A DNA stretch of 64,000 nucleotides. Source: Fibrisoma limi BUZ 3. GTDB taxonomy: Bacteria; Bacteroidota; Bacteroidia; Cytophagales; Spirosomataceae. Where the stretch lies: contig NZ_CAIT01000009.1 of NCBI RefSeq assembly GCF_000296815.2, positions 1,178,001-1,242,000 of the forward strand. Direction: 5' to 3'. Below, in pieces: positions 8,374-16,924 of this stretch. Position 1 is the stretch's first letter, and each line of letters opens with the position of its first letter. Both the position numbers and the translations under genes were made by a program. Below the pieces are notes generated by a model, which worked only from the letters and a program-made list of their open reading frames with translations, ran no database searches and had not been told where the DNA came from.

Positions 8374-8742
8374 GTGCTGCGGTCCAGACATAATCAGCTA
8401 AGGATAGCTCGCTTTCTACTTGGTCTGTACATTGCCATACTGACCAACGGGGTTGTTTTTCGCCATGCCCACCGCCTGGCCGACGGAACAATCATCACGC
8501 ACGCGCACCCATTCAAACCCTCGCCTTCCAGCCAGTTTCCTAGTCACTCCCACACACAGCAGGAGCTAATCTGGCTTGATGGCATCAGTAACGTCCTCTT
8601 TACCAATCCAGATTTTTTGTTCTGGCAGCCGCTCGTGCTGATATTGGCTTTGTTGACGGCGGCTTTGGGCAATCTTACGTTCTCCTTCGCGTCACCGCAC
8701 ATCGGATTTCGACACCGGGGCCCACCCGTGGTTTTGGCTTAA
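8374..8742 (+). CDS. Small His-rich membrane protein next to a TonB receptor
   Basis: A 122-residue protein that appears to start at GTG 8374; no ATG is available in the first 80 codons. It has an N-terminal hydrophobic helix (FLLGLYIAILTNGVVF), then a His-rich segment (RHAHRLADGTIITHAHPF and SHSHTQQ), then a second hydrophobic segment (WQPLVLILALLTAALGNLTF). The clustered histidines facing one side of the membrane suggest metal binding. It lies 131 bases before a TonB-dependent receptor on the same strand, and this pairing suggests uptake or sensing of a metal such as zinc or copper. Function is inferred only. Confidence 0.75.
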   Translation: MLRSRHNQLRIARFLLGLYIAILTNGVVFRHAHRLADGTIITHAHPFKPSPSSQFPSHSHTQQELIWLDGISNVLFTNPDFLFWQPLVLILALLTAALGNLTFSFASPHIGFRHRGPPVVLA

Positions 8743-8873
8743 TTGCTTGCTTTCCGTACAACGCCTTTGTCGCTGTTTACACCGTATGTGATCTGTTTCG
8801 ACAGGGAACAGATGGCGTGTGTGCGCACATTGGCTCGTAGTAGTCCAGTTTGCCAAACCATATTCAAGCCTCC

Positions 8874-11291
8874 ATGCTTCGACTTCTCACTCTTTTTCTT
8901 TTACTGCCTGCCGCAGTATCGGCACAATCTATACTCAATGGCCGTATTACAGACCGAACTACCCGCGAACCACTCGCTGGGGTAACTATTTACCTGCCCG
9001 CTTTGCAAAAAGGCGGCTCGACTGATACGCTCGGAAACTTTCGGGTTGCAGACCTCCCGGCCGGCTCTCATAAGGTGGAGATTCGGTTTCTGAGTTATCG
9101 GCCCCAAACCCGCACCATTCGGCTCGCGGGCGGGCAGACAACGCTCGACGTTATCCTGGAACCCGAAGCGTCACAGCTTCAGGAAGTAGTCGTGACGGGC
9201 CTGACAACCGGTTCGACGGTTAAGGAAAGTCCGGTACCAATCATGACGTACTCGAAAGTTCAATGGCTCCAGACCAGCTCGACCAACCTGACAGATGCGG
9301 TCAGCCGACTGCCGGGTATGTCGCAGATTACAACCGGCGTCGGTCTGTCCAAACCGGTGATTCGGGGACTCGGCTTCAACCGGGTTATTACGGTACACGA
9401 CGGTGTTCGGCAGGAAGACAACCAGTGGGGTGAAGAACATGCCCTCCAGATCGACGAGTACTCGATTGACCGGTATGAAATCATCAAAGGCTCGGGGAGT
9501 ATGCTATACGGCTCCGACGGTCTGGGTGGCGTCATGAGTCTGATTTCTGCTCGTCCGCCTGATCCGGGTGTCTATCGGGGACAGATTCTGACCAACTACC
9601 AGAGCAACAACGGCCTGATTGGCTTATCGGGCGTAGTTGAGGGCAACCACAATGGTCTTTTCGGACGACTTCGATTGAGCCACAAGAACGCTGGTAATTA
9701 CCGCAATCGGTATGATGGGCGAGTGTATGGGTCGGCTTTCCGCGAGTTCAACGTGAACGGTACGATTGGCATTAACCGTCGGTGGGGGTATTCGCAAATT
9801 TATTTTTCCAACTGGCATCAGGATATCAACATCGTGACGGGCGAACGCGATCAAACGGGTCGGTTCCAGAAGCTGGTTCGGATGGATAGCGATTCGGAAG
9901 CCCTCGCACCGGTGTCGGACGGCGAACTACGTAGCCGAGCCATCAATCCAGCCAACTACCAGAATCTGAACCACATGAAAGTTTCGTGGAACACCTTCAC
10001 TAAAGTTGGAGGAGGCAATCTGTCGGCCATTATCAGCTACAGCCAGAACCGCCGGCAGGAATTTGCCAGTACGCTTACTCCCGGTCAGCCTGCGTTGTAC
10101 TTCTTCCTGCAAAACGTTTTTTATGACCTGAAATATTACTTCGGTGGCAAAAATGGCTGGGATTTTACGGTTGGCGGCAACGGGATGTGGCAGTACAACC
10201 AGAACCAGGGACTTGAGGTATTGTATCCGGGTTATAAGTCGTGGGACAACGGTGTGTTTGCGTTTGCCCAGAAGAAGACCGACCGGCTGACGGTGAACGG
10301 TGGCGTACGGATGGACGTCCGTCAGATGCGAATCAACCAACTGTATGCCGACAGTGAAGGTGTTTTCAGCGAAACGCCAATCCGTGGGGGTACGGTTCGG
10401 TTCAACGGGCTTGACAAGACGTATTCCAACCCGACAGCCAGCCTTGGTGCTACTTACAAGCTCTCGGATCAATGGACGGTAAAAAGTAATCTGGCCCGTG
10501 GTTTCCGGGCTCCCGCTACTCCGGAACTGTCAGCCAATGGCGAACACGCCGGTACGTTCCGGTATGAGATTGGCAACCCAAACCTGCAATCAGAAACGTC
10601 GTGGCAGTACGACATAGGTGTTCAGTACGAAACGCCGTCTGTATCAATCATTGCTAACCTGTTCCAGAACCGGATCGCCAACTACACCTATTCCGAAAAA
10701 GTGCTTGACCGGTTCGGCCGCGATTCAATTGTTGACCCGGCCCGCCCGATCCTGACGTATCGATACGTCCAGGGGAATGCCGTTCTATATGGCGGAGAAG
10801 CTCAGGTCACCATAAATCCAAGAGCCGCCCGCTGGTTTCATTTTACGACATCCTACTCGCTGGTTCGGTCGCGCAATCTGTCAGCCACATCAGATTCAGC
10901 CCGTTATCTGCCGTTTCTGCCACCTCCACGGCTACTCAGTCAGTTGAAATTTACGAAAGTGGAGAGCGGAACCCGGTGGCGAAACATGTACGCTCAGGTG
11001 GAAGTCGAACACAACTGGCGGCAAAACCAGGCGTTGCTGGCTTATGGTACGGAGACGGAGACCCCGGCCTATACGTTGATTAACCTCGGTGCCGGCAGCG
11101 ACGTACTCAGCAATGGACAACCCTTGTTCTCAGTGTACGTAGCCATTCAGAATCTCTTCGATGTAGCGTACCAGAGCCACCAGAACCGCTTGAAGTATTT
11201 CGGCGTGAATCCGGCCACCGGACGGCCTGGTGTCTTCAACATGGGCCGGAACGTGAGCGTGAAGGTGGTTGTCCCGATCGGGCGAAGATGA
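8874..11291 (+). CDS. TonB-dependent receptor, probably metal-related
   Basis: An 805-residue outer-membrane receptor. The frame is open from TTG 8850, but ATG 8874 gives a clean signal peptide (MLRLLTLFLLLPAAVSAQS). Next come a carboxypeptidase-regulatory-like domain (about 20-100, starting LNGRITDRTTREPLAGVTIY), a plug domain (about 115-225, with the VIRGLGFNRV and GSMLYGSDGLGGVM motifs) and a beta-barrel ending with VKVVVPIGRR. The plug motif and the short barrel resemble receptors for metals or siderophores rather than SusC glycan receptors. There is no SusD partner. The upstream His-rich protein supports a metal substrate. It ends at a GA-rich terminator hairpin. Confidence 0.9.
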   Translation: MLRLLTLFLLLPAAVSAQSILNGRITDRTTREPLAGVTIYLPALQKGGSTDTLGNFRVADLPAGSHKVEIRFLSYRPQTRTIRLAGGQTTLDVILEPEASQLQEVVVTGLTTGSTVKESPVPIMTYSKVQWLQTSSTNLTDAVSRLPGMSQITTGVGLSKPVIRGLGFNRVITVHDGVRQEDNQWGEEHALQIDEYSIDRYEIIKGSGSMLYGSDGLGGVMSLISARPPDPGVYRGQILTNYQSNNGLIGLSGVVEGNHNGLFGRLRLSHKNAGNYRNRYDGRVYGSAFREFNVNGTIGINRRWGYSQIYFSNWHQDINIVTGERDQTGRFQKLVRMDSDSEALAPVSDGELRSRAINPANYQNLNHMKVSWNTFTKVGGGNLSAIISYSQNRRQEFASTLTPGQPALYFFLQNVFYDLKYYFGGKNGWDFTVGGNGMWQYNQNQGLEVLYPGYKSWDNGVFAFAQKKTDRLTVNGGVRMDVRQMRINQLYADSEGVFSETPIRGGTVRFNGLDKTYSNPTASLGATYKLSDQWTVKSNLARGFRAPATPELSANGEHAGTFRYEIGNPNLQSETSWQYDIGVQYETPSVSIIANLFQNRIANYTYSEKVLDRFGRDSIVDPARPILTYRYVQGNAVLYGGEAQVTINPRAARWFHFTTSYSLVRSRNLSATSDSARYLPFLPPPRLLSQLKFTKVESGTRWRNMYAQVEVEHNWRQNQALLAYGTETETPAYTLINLGAGSDVLSNGQPLFSVYVAIQNLFDVAYQSHQNRLKYFGVNPATGRPGVFNMGRNVSVKVVVPIGRR

Positions 11292-11299
11292 GGATTTAA

Positions 11300-11356
11300 G
11301 GAGAAAAGGAGAAGGGAGGAAAGGAGGATGGACAGTATTCCCTTCTCCTTTTCTCC
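11300..11356. terminator. GA-rich hairpin between convergent genes
   Basis: Perfect 18-base arms (11300-11317 and 11339-11356), purine-rich on one side and pyrimidine-rich on the other, separate the TonB receptor stop from the aminotransferase stop. A related but imperfect GA-rich hairpin occurs at 63787-63824. Confidence 0.75.
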
Positions 11357-11365
11357 TCCTCTTGT

Positions 11366-12583
11366 CTATTTCAACGTAGCCACGGCGTCTTTGATGCGCT
11401 GGATGGCTTCGGTCAGGGCTTCATCCGAGGCTGCCGTTGAAATACGCAGGCAGTTAGGAGCGCCAAAACCAGCCCCTGCAACCGTCGAAACAAAAGACGT
11501 CCGAAGGAGCCACATGGCAAAATCGTCGGAGTTATTGATCGTCGTTTGTCCATCCGACTTGCCATAGTAATAGCTGATATCGGGGAACGCGTAGAAAGCC
11601 CCCTGTGGTACGTTCGTCCGGAAGCCGGGCACTTCTTTCAGCAGCTTCACAACCAGGTCACGACGACGTTCATAGGCCTTCGCCATTTCCTGCGTCGGTT
11701 CCATCGTACCGGTCAGGGCTTCAACGGCCGCTTTCTGGGCAATCGAGTTGGTACCCGACGTGACCTGTCCCTGCAGCTTTTCAACGCCGTCGGCAATCCA
11801 CTTGGCAGCCCCAATGAATCCGATCCGCCAGCCAGTCATAGCAAAGCCTTTCGCCATGCCGTTGACGGTGATAACGCGGTCGGCAATCTCCGGAACTGAC
11901 CCAATGCTGAAATGACCTTCAGGCGTGAAATTGATGTATTCGTAGATCTCGTCGGCCAGCACGAATATGTGTTCGTGACGAGCTACCACCTCGGCAATGC
12001 CCCGCAGTTCCTCTTCCGTATACACCGAGCCGGTTGGGTTGTTCGGCGACGCATACATAACCACCTTCGTTCGGTCGGTGATGGCCGCTTCAAACTGCTC
12101 CGGCGTCACCTTAAAATCATTCTCAAACGGCCCGTCCAGGACAACCGATACGCCCTCGGCCAATTTCACCATCTCGGAGTAGCTAACCCAGTATGGCGAG
12201 AAAATAATGACCTCATCGCCCGGATTGATCAGCACCTGCAGCACATTGGCCAGCGAGTGTTTAGCCCCGGTTGAAACGACGATATTCTCTGGTTTCCAAT
12301 TCAGGTTGTTGTCACGTTTAAACTTATCGGCAATGGCCTTACGCAGATCCGGGTAGCCGGCCACCGGCGTATAGCCGTGGTAGCCTTCGTCGATGGCTTT
12401 CTTGGCAGCCTCGCAGATATGAGCCGGCGTTTTGAAATCAGGTTCGCCGATACTCAGATTGATTACTTTGTGCCCTTGCGCAGCCAGTTCGCGGGCATTT
12501 TTGGCCATCGCCAGCGTCGAGGACTCCTCCAACGCATTGATGCGGTCGGCTAATAGACTCGTGGTGTCGAGCGTGGCAGACAT
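11366..12583 (-). CDS. Pyridoxal-phosphate aspartate aminotransferase (class I, subgroup Ib)
   Basis: A 405-residue fold-type I aminotransferase, transferring the amino group of aspartate or a related amino acid to 2-oxoglutarate. Visible features are the N-terminal INLSIGEPDF motif, ASPNNPTG, DEIYEYI, and the PLP-binding Lys245 in MAKGFAMTGWRIGF; the usual Ser before this Lys is Ala here. The final Arg in the LRIS motif binds the substrate carboxylate. Size and motifs fit subgroup Ib enzymes; prephenate or other specificity cannot be excluded. It is transcribed toward the hairpin 11300-11356 and has a promoter candidate at 12624-12631. Confidence 0.9.
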   Translation of the reverse strand: MSATLDTTSLLADRINALEESSTLAMAKNARELAAQGHKVINLSIGEPDFKTPAHICEAAKKAIDEGYHGYTPVAGYPDLRKAIADKFKRDNNLNWKPENIVVSTGAKHSLANVLQVLINPGDEVIIFSPYWVSYSEMVKLAEGVSVVLDGPFENDFKVTPEQFEAAITDRTKVVMYASPNNPTGSVYTEEELRGIAEVVARHEHIFVLADEIYEYINFTPEGHFSIGSVPEIADRVITVNGMAKGFAMTGWRIGFIGAAKWIADGVEKLQGQVTSGTNSIAQKAAVEALTGTMEPTQEMAKAYERRRDLVVKLLKEVPGFRTNVPQGAFYAFPDISYYYGKSDGQTTINNSDDFAMWLLRTSFVSTVAGAGFGAPNCLRISTAASDEALTEAIQRIKDAVATLK

Positions 12584-12623
12584 AATCGGTGGTTATATTG
12601 ATAAACTGACAACAAACTGACCA

Positions 12624-12631
12624 CAAAGGTA
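12624..12631 (-). promoter_or_regulatory. Putative -7 element for the aminotransferase
   Basis: On the minus strand this reads TACCTTTG, an exact TAnnTTTG match, 40 bases before the aminotransferase ATG. The -33 TTG is not evident. Confidence 0.5.
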
Positions 12632-12695
12632 CTACCTTTTCAGTGGTAAGCCTTGAAATTTCGGAAATTAAAAAACGGCCGCTGATGCCGCTAAC

Positions 12696-13193
12696 TCACA
12701 CCGATTGCCCAGGTACGTAGCGATTAACCTGACCGTCGTCGGGTAGTTCGTTTAACAACTCCGTAGTGGTTTTGTGAAAAACTGGGTGTGCGAAATCAGG
12801 AGCGATGTCAGCGAGGGGCACGAGCGTAAATCGCCGTTCGTGGAGGTACGGATGCGGTACCGTCAGCGTATCGGTGTGCAGAACCAATTGATCGTAGTAG
12901 AGAATATCAATGTCAATCAGGCGGGCGCCCCACTTTTCGTGTCGGACGCGCCCCAGTTCCTGCTCAATGGCCTGCGTTCGGGTCAGCGTTTCCTCCGGCG
13001 AGACATCGATTTGCACGGCTATCACCTGATTCAGAAACGTAGGCTGGTCCGTAACGCCCCAGGGCGCGGTTTCGTACACCGCCGACTGCTGCGCTACGGT
13101 TCCTACCCGTTCAGCAATCAGATCGACCGCACGACGTAACGTAGCAACGCGGTCGCCGAGGTTAGCACCGAGAAGGAGGTAAGTTGTTGGCAT
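12696..13193 (-). CDS. folK: 2-Amino-4-hydroxy-6-hydroxymethyldihydropteridine pyrophosphokinase
   Basis: A 165-residue HPPK that transfers pyrophosphate from ATP to the pterin, in folate synthesis. Family signatures are YLLLGANLGDR at the N-terminus, ALYETAPWG-like YETAPWG, and the metal and ATP site GARLIDIDILYY followed by VPHPYLHERRFTLVPLADIAPD. Length is normal, which fixes the start at 13193. A perfect 14-bp hairpin ends one base upstream of this ATG, so either the message is nearly leaderless or the hairpin controls initiation. Other folate genes are not nearby. Confidence 0.95.
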   Translation of the reverse strand: MPTTYLLLGANLGDRVATLRRAVDLIAERVGTVAQQSAVYETAPWGVTDQPTFLNQVIAVQIDVSPEETLTRTQAIEQELGRVRHEKWGARLIDIDILYYDQLVLHTDTLTVPHPYLHERRFTLVPLADIAPDFAHPVFHKTTTELLNELPDDGQVNRYVPGQSV

Positions 13194-13194
13194 G

Positions 13195-13230
13195 TTTTGC
13201 AGCGGACAGGTTGATGTGTCCGCTGCAAAA
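13195..13230 (-). terminator. Perfect 14-bp hairpin between the SUMF1 gene and folK
   Basis: Arms 13195-13208 and 13217-13230 are perfectly complementary with an 8-base loop; the stem is GC-rich with A/T ends (TTTTGCAGCGGACA). On the minus strand it follows the SUMF1 gene stop by 19 bases and ends in a short T run, so it resembles a terminator, but it also touches the folK start. Confidence 0.75.
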
Positions 13231-13249
13231 ATGGGTATAATTAATCAGA

Positions 13250-14245
13250 TCAATAATCTTTGATTGGCTCGATGTTGTAATACGACTTGATTTCTTCGTC
13301 GCTCGGTTTGGTGGCCGGGCGGACGATGCGGAAACCAACGAACGAGGCACTCGTGAGCCACCAGTCACTCTTGGGGCTTTGCGGATCGAGTACTTTCCAC
13401 GATGGATCGGAGGGCGTGCGGGCCGCCGACCGTAGTACAGTCGGATCGTCGTCCCACGAGCCCCCACGGACAGAATTGGGGTAAAGGGTAGTCGTCGGCG
13501 CGTACGGCTCCTTTACGGTTCCTTTGGCCACTGACGCGTAATAGGTCGGAATATACTGATCCTTTGTCCACTCCATTACGTTGCCATGCATGTCGTACAA
13601 ACCAAACGGATTCGGCTTTTTGGTACCTATTTTCTTATAGGCTCCATCGCTGTTTCCCTTGAACACCGCATACTCGCCCAGTTTTTTCACGTCGGCTCCG
13701 AACGAATAAGGTGTCGTCGTTTTAGCACGGCAGGCGTATTCCCATTCAGCTTCCGTGGGCAGGCGGTAAAAAATACCCGTTTTGTCGTAGAGCCAGGCGC
13801 AGAACTTGATAGCTGCGTATTGGGTCATGTTAATCGCAGGATAGCCGGCCCGCCCCATTCCGAACGACATATCAACGTAGGGCGGACTTGGCCGTGTGCT
13901 GGCGTCGGTTTTGCTCAGATCGCCACCGGGGTATTTGGCGGCCATTTCGGTTTCCATGTTCTTGAACGCATAGAGGTCGTACAGGTCCCAGGTCACCTCA
14001 TATTTTCCCATCCAGAACGGCTCAATTTTTACCTTATGCTGAGGCCCTTCGTCGGGTTTCCGCCCCTTTTCGGTAACCGGACTGCCCATCATAAATTCTC
14101 CGCCGGGGATGGCTACCATCTCGTAGGTCTGGTTACTGCCGGAAATTGCCTGGGTGTAGGATGTAAACTTGTCGGGGGTTTGTGCAAACGCTGCCAGCGA
14201 ACTCATCGCCAGCAAAACCGCAGGCACCAGATGGGGTAAGCGCAT
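13250..14245 (-). CDS. SUMF1/FGE-fold secreted protein without catalytic cysteines
   Basis: A 331-residue protein with a signal peptide (MRLPHLVPAVLLAMSSLAAFAQ) and one sulfatase-modifying-factor domain: MVAIPGGEFMMGSP, PFWMGKYEVTWDLY, RLPTEAEWEYACR, GNVMEWTKD, and NSVRGGSWDDD ending GFRIVRP. In true formylglycine-generating enzymes two cysteines follow the GGSW motif region; here that stretch reads GGSWDDDPTVLRSAAR with none, so it is unlikely to be an aerobic FGE. Bacteroidota use this fold in secreted and gliding-related proteins (GldJ and GldK have related domains), but this protein lacks the lipobox of those. Function unknown. Confidence 0.85.
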   Translation of the reverse strand: MRLPHLVPAVLLAMSSLAAFAQTPDKFTSYTQAISGSNQTYEMVAIPGGEFMMGSPVTEKGRKPDEGPQHKVKIEPFWMGKYEVTWDLYDLYAFKNMETEMAAKYPGGDLSKTDASTRPSPPYVDMSFGMGRAGYPAINMTQYAAIKFCAWLYDKTGIFYRLPTEAEWEYACRAKTTTPYSFGADVKKLGEYAVFKGNSDGAYKKIGTKKPNPFGLYDMHGNVMEWTKDQYIPTYYASVAKGTVKEPYAPTTTLYPNSVRGGSWDDDPTVLRSAARTPSDPSWKVLDPQSPKSDWWLTSASFVGFRIVRPATKPSDEEIKSYYNIEPIKDY

Positions 14246-14310
14246 ATTCAGATTGTTGTAAGAGAAATCGATTTACCATTGAAAGGTAAAAATACAAACC
14301 TTCTCCTTAC

Positions 14311-16275
14311 TTAAAACCGAAACAATACGCGTGCCCGCACGCCAACCGACGTGTTGTTGAGTGAGTTGTCCGATAGCCAGAACGGAATAGTAACGTACGG
14401 ACTAGCCTGCACCACAAACCGGTTTATCTGCTTTTCAACGCCCATCGACACCATCCAGGAGTGATAGAGGTCGTTCGTTTGCTGCTGCCTGAGTTCAACG
14501 ATCCGGTCTTTGTCATAGCCTGGTTTCGGGCCGGGCCCTGGTTGCGGTATCGGAATATAACGCAGCCGGATCAGGTACGAAGCCTGCCCTTCGGTATAAA
14601 CGCTCAGATTGGCTCCCACCGAAGGAGTCAGCACGAAGCCCCGTTTCAGCGGAAGCCGATAGCTCACCGATATAGGCAGCTGCCAACTGGAACCCTGTAG
14701 GTTGATGTCCAGAATATCGTGGATGTACGTTACTCCCCGGCCAAAATCCCGCCGAAAATCATGACGTTTCTGATCCTGGAAATCCACTTCGGTAATGAAA
14801 CGCTCACTGGGCAACCACACCCGGTTCAGGCCGATGCCTACCGCCCAGTGTCGGCCCAGCAGCACTTCCCCGTAAGCCCCTACACTCTGCTGATTGGTAC
14901 CCACCTCGGCGGCTCCGCCAATACGTACCTGTCCTGAAGGCGTCGGGCGGACGCTCTCCGGCTCGGCACTCGATGCATCCGTCGATGTCTGTTTTGGAAT
15001 GTTGATGGCTACGGACGTAACGGGAGCCGAGGGTGTCGCCGGCTTGATTCGACGGGCTCGTCGGTTAAATCGTGTTACTAAGGCGTCGGTGTTGGTTTGA
15101 ATAGCCAGCGGTTGCAGTGGCGTCACAGTTAACTGTTTTTCATCGCTACCTGTTGCGGCTCCCTCGACCTGTTCATTAGCAGCCAGATTTATCCCTCGCT
15201 TCGGCTGATTATCTTCCTCATTTCTTGGCGCTGCATCGGTAGTTTGCCCCCCTTTGTAGCCAGATGAACGAAGCACGGACCCATTGGCCGATACCAGTCC
15301 GGTTGCCTCGCCGGTCGGTTTGGCTCCTTTAGTCCGACGACCGCGACTCTTGTTTGATGCATTGCCGAACTCAGACAACGTATTGGTTGCCATCCGCTCA
15401 CCCGATACACCCGAACGGCTCCGTGGCGTAGTCCGATCAAACGTATTGCCGCTAGCTACTTGCCGATCGGTTGTGACCTGACCCGGCAATTCGCTCACAC
15501 CCGATTGATGTTCTGGCTGCTTAGAGTCAGGCAACCTATCTGATCTAGCGGGCTGACTTTCAACAGCAACCGGTGTATTGGGTTCGGTCGATCTGGAACG
15601 GGCCAGGTCTGACTGGTTTTGAATACGCTGTTGTTTGTTTGGCGCGACTCTATGTAAATCCGTTGGGTTTGCTGTTTCGGTTCCATTAGTGTTGCTGCGG
15701 GTTACAGCGTCAGACCGGGTCACGCCTGACCGGGTCACGCCTGAAGGCTGGGGCGCGTCAGACGTACCGTCAGACGCGAGTTGGTTTGGCCTAGTCCGAT
15801 TTACTATCACGCCTGACGGTACGTTAGACGCTTGGGTGGTGGAACCGGCTAACCGCTGATTTGGACTAAGGCGAGCCGACTCAGCTTCTGTGAGTGTAGA
15901 GTTATTGGTCGATAGTGAAGGAGTTTGTTGGGGCTGGATGGGATTTATACGGGTAATATACACCGTATCAGCACGCGGTTGCGGCTGTTGCAAGGCAGTC
16001 TGGGACTGTTCCAGGCGAGTCACCGTCTGGCTGAGCGAATCAAGTTTGGTCTGAAGCTCCCGATTGGTCTGGTATTGCCAGACAACCGCAACCAGCAGAC
16101 TGGCGGCCGTCAGACCAGTAGCCACCGGCTGTAGCCACCGACTGGCCCCAGACCAGGCCGGCGGAAAGCCGTGCTGGTGCAGGTACGACTGCATCCGTAC
16201 CCAATCCTTTTCGCGGTAGGTAGGTTGCAGGTCCTCCAGCTTTTGGCGGATACGATCATTAAACTTATCGTTCAT
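14311..16275 (-). CDS. Anti-sigma-like membrane protein fused to an outer-membrane beta-barrel
   Basis: A 654-residue protein overlapping the ECF sigma gene by 11 bases. Residues 1-45 form a short charged cytoplasmic-looking segment (IRQKLEDLQPTYREKDW). Residues 48-67 form one transmembrane helix. Residues 70-96 look like a coiled coil. About 100-440 is a Thr/Ser/Asn/Pro/Gln-rich linker with short tandem repeats (SGVTRSGVTRS). About 455-654 is a beta-barrel-like domain with alternating aromatic strands, ending ARVLFRF with a terminal Phe typical of outer-membrane barrels. The N-terminus resembles anti-sigma factors encoded next to their sigma factor. The predicted result is a protein joining both membranes. 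This reading is inferred from composition and context; no family match could be run. Confidence 0.75.
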   Translation of the reverse strand: MNDKFNDRIRQKLEDLQPTYREKDWVRMQSYLHQHGFPPAWSGASRWLQPVATGLTAASLLVAVVWQYQTNRELQTKLDSLSQTVTRLEQSQTALQQPQPRADTVYITRINPIQPQQTPSLSTNNSTLTEAESARLSPNQRLAGSTTQASNVPSGVIVNRTRPNQLASDGTSDAPQPSGVTRSGVTRSDAVTRSNTNGTETANPTDLHRVAPNKQQRIQNQSDLARSRSTEPNTPVAVESQPARSDRLPDSKQPEHQSGVSELPGQVTTDRQVASGNTFDRTTPRSRSGVSGERMATNTLSEFGNASNKSRGRRTKGAKPTGEATGLVSANGSVLRSSGYKGGQTTDAAPRNEEDNQPKRGINLAANEQVEGAATGSDEKQLTVTPLQPLAIQTNTDALVTRFNRRARRIKPATPSAPVTSVAINIPKQTSTDASSAEPESVRPTPSGQVRIGGAAEVGTNQQSVGAYGEVLLGRHWAVGIGLNRVWLPSERFITEVDFQDQKRHDFRRDFGRGVTYIHDILDINLQGSSWQLPISVSYRLPLKRGFVLTPSVGANLSVYTEGQASYLIRLRYIPIPQPGPGPKPGYDKDRIVELRQQQTNDLYHSWMVSMGVEKQINRFVVQASPYVTIPFWLSDNSLNNTSVGVRARVLFRF

Positions 16276-16861
16276 ACGGGCGAATGTCAGTCAAAAAAAA
16301 ATGAGGATAGTGTCGCTTTATAAGTTGCTGGAGCCGCTGGCGCGCCCGCAGAAAGTGCGAACGGACCGTAGCTTCGTTGCTGGGTAGCAGATCGGCGATT
16401 TCGCGTAAGCTGTAGCCATCTACTACGTGCAGGTTAAACACCGTTCGCCATACTGGAGGCAGTTCCTGCACCAGAGCCAGAATCTCCTCGGCCGTGATGC
16501 GATCCAGTATATCGTCGTCAAAGCTTGGCTCGGGACTATTTTCCAGCGTCGAATCCGGTTCATTTTTATGATACCGGCGGTAGTAGCTGATGGCCGTATT
16601 GACCAGAATAGCCCGCAGCCATGCCTTAAAGGGCTGGCTCGTATCGTACTGATGCAGATGCTGAAAAACTTTCAGAAAGCTTTCATTGAGAACCTCTTCC
16701 GCTTCCTCAACGGTAGACGAGTAGCGCATGCAGACACTTTTGGCATATCCAAAAAACTGTTTGAACAGAACCCGTTGTGCCTGCGCATTTTGGGCACGGC
16801 ATGCCTCAATGACACTCAGCAGGTCATTTTCGGAAAAAGAAGAGCGTTTCCGGAACAGCAA
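16265..16861 (-). CDS. ECF-type RNA polymerase sigma factor
   Basis: A 198-residue sigma-70 family protein with region 2 (FKQFFGYAKSVCMRYSSTVEEAEEVLNES to about residue 95, including FKAWLRAILVNTA) and region 4 (about 125-185, PPVWRTVFNLHVVDGYSLRE, helix-turn-helix IADLLPSNEATVRSHF). Region 3 is missing, as in extracytoplasmic function sigmas. It directs RNA polymerase to a small regulon. The downstream gene overlaps by 11 bases and is probably its membrane anti-sigma partner. The divergent intergenic region upstream holds an inverted repeat (16925-16993). Confidence 0.93.
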   Translation of the reverse strand: MLFRKRSSFSENDLLSVIEACRAQNAQAQRVLFKQFFGYAKSVCMRYSSTVEEAEEVLNESFLKVFQHLHQYDTSQPFKAWLRAILVNTAISYYRRYHKNEPDSTLENSPEPSFDDDILDRITAEEILALVQELPPVWRTVFNLHVVDGYSLREIADLLPSNEATVRSHFLRARQRLQQLIKRHYPHFFLTDIRPYER

Positions 16862-16924
16862 CGGCGTTGACGATTAAGCCAGTAAATGTCTTTATCCTCT
16901 TCTGTACGCGAAAACGTTATCGAT

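Noticed and set aside
15690-15860. Short tandem repeats considered as a CRISPR array
   Set aside because: The units are in frame with a protein linker, are far too short, and have no spacers or cas genes nearby.
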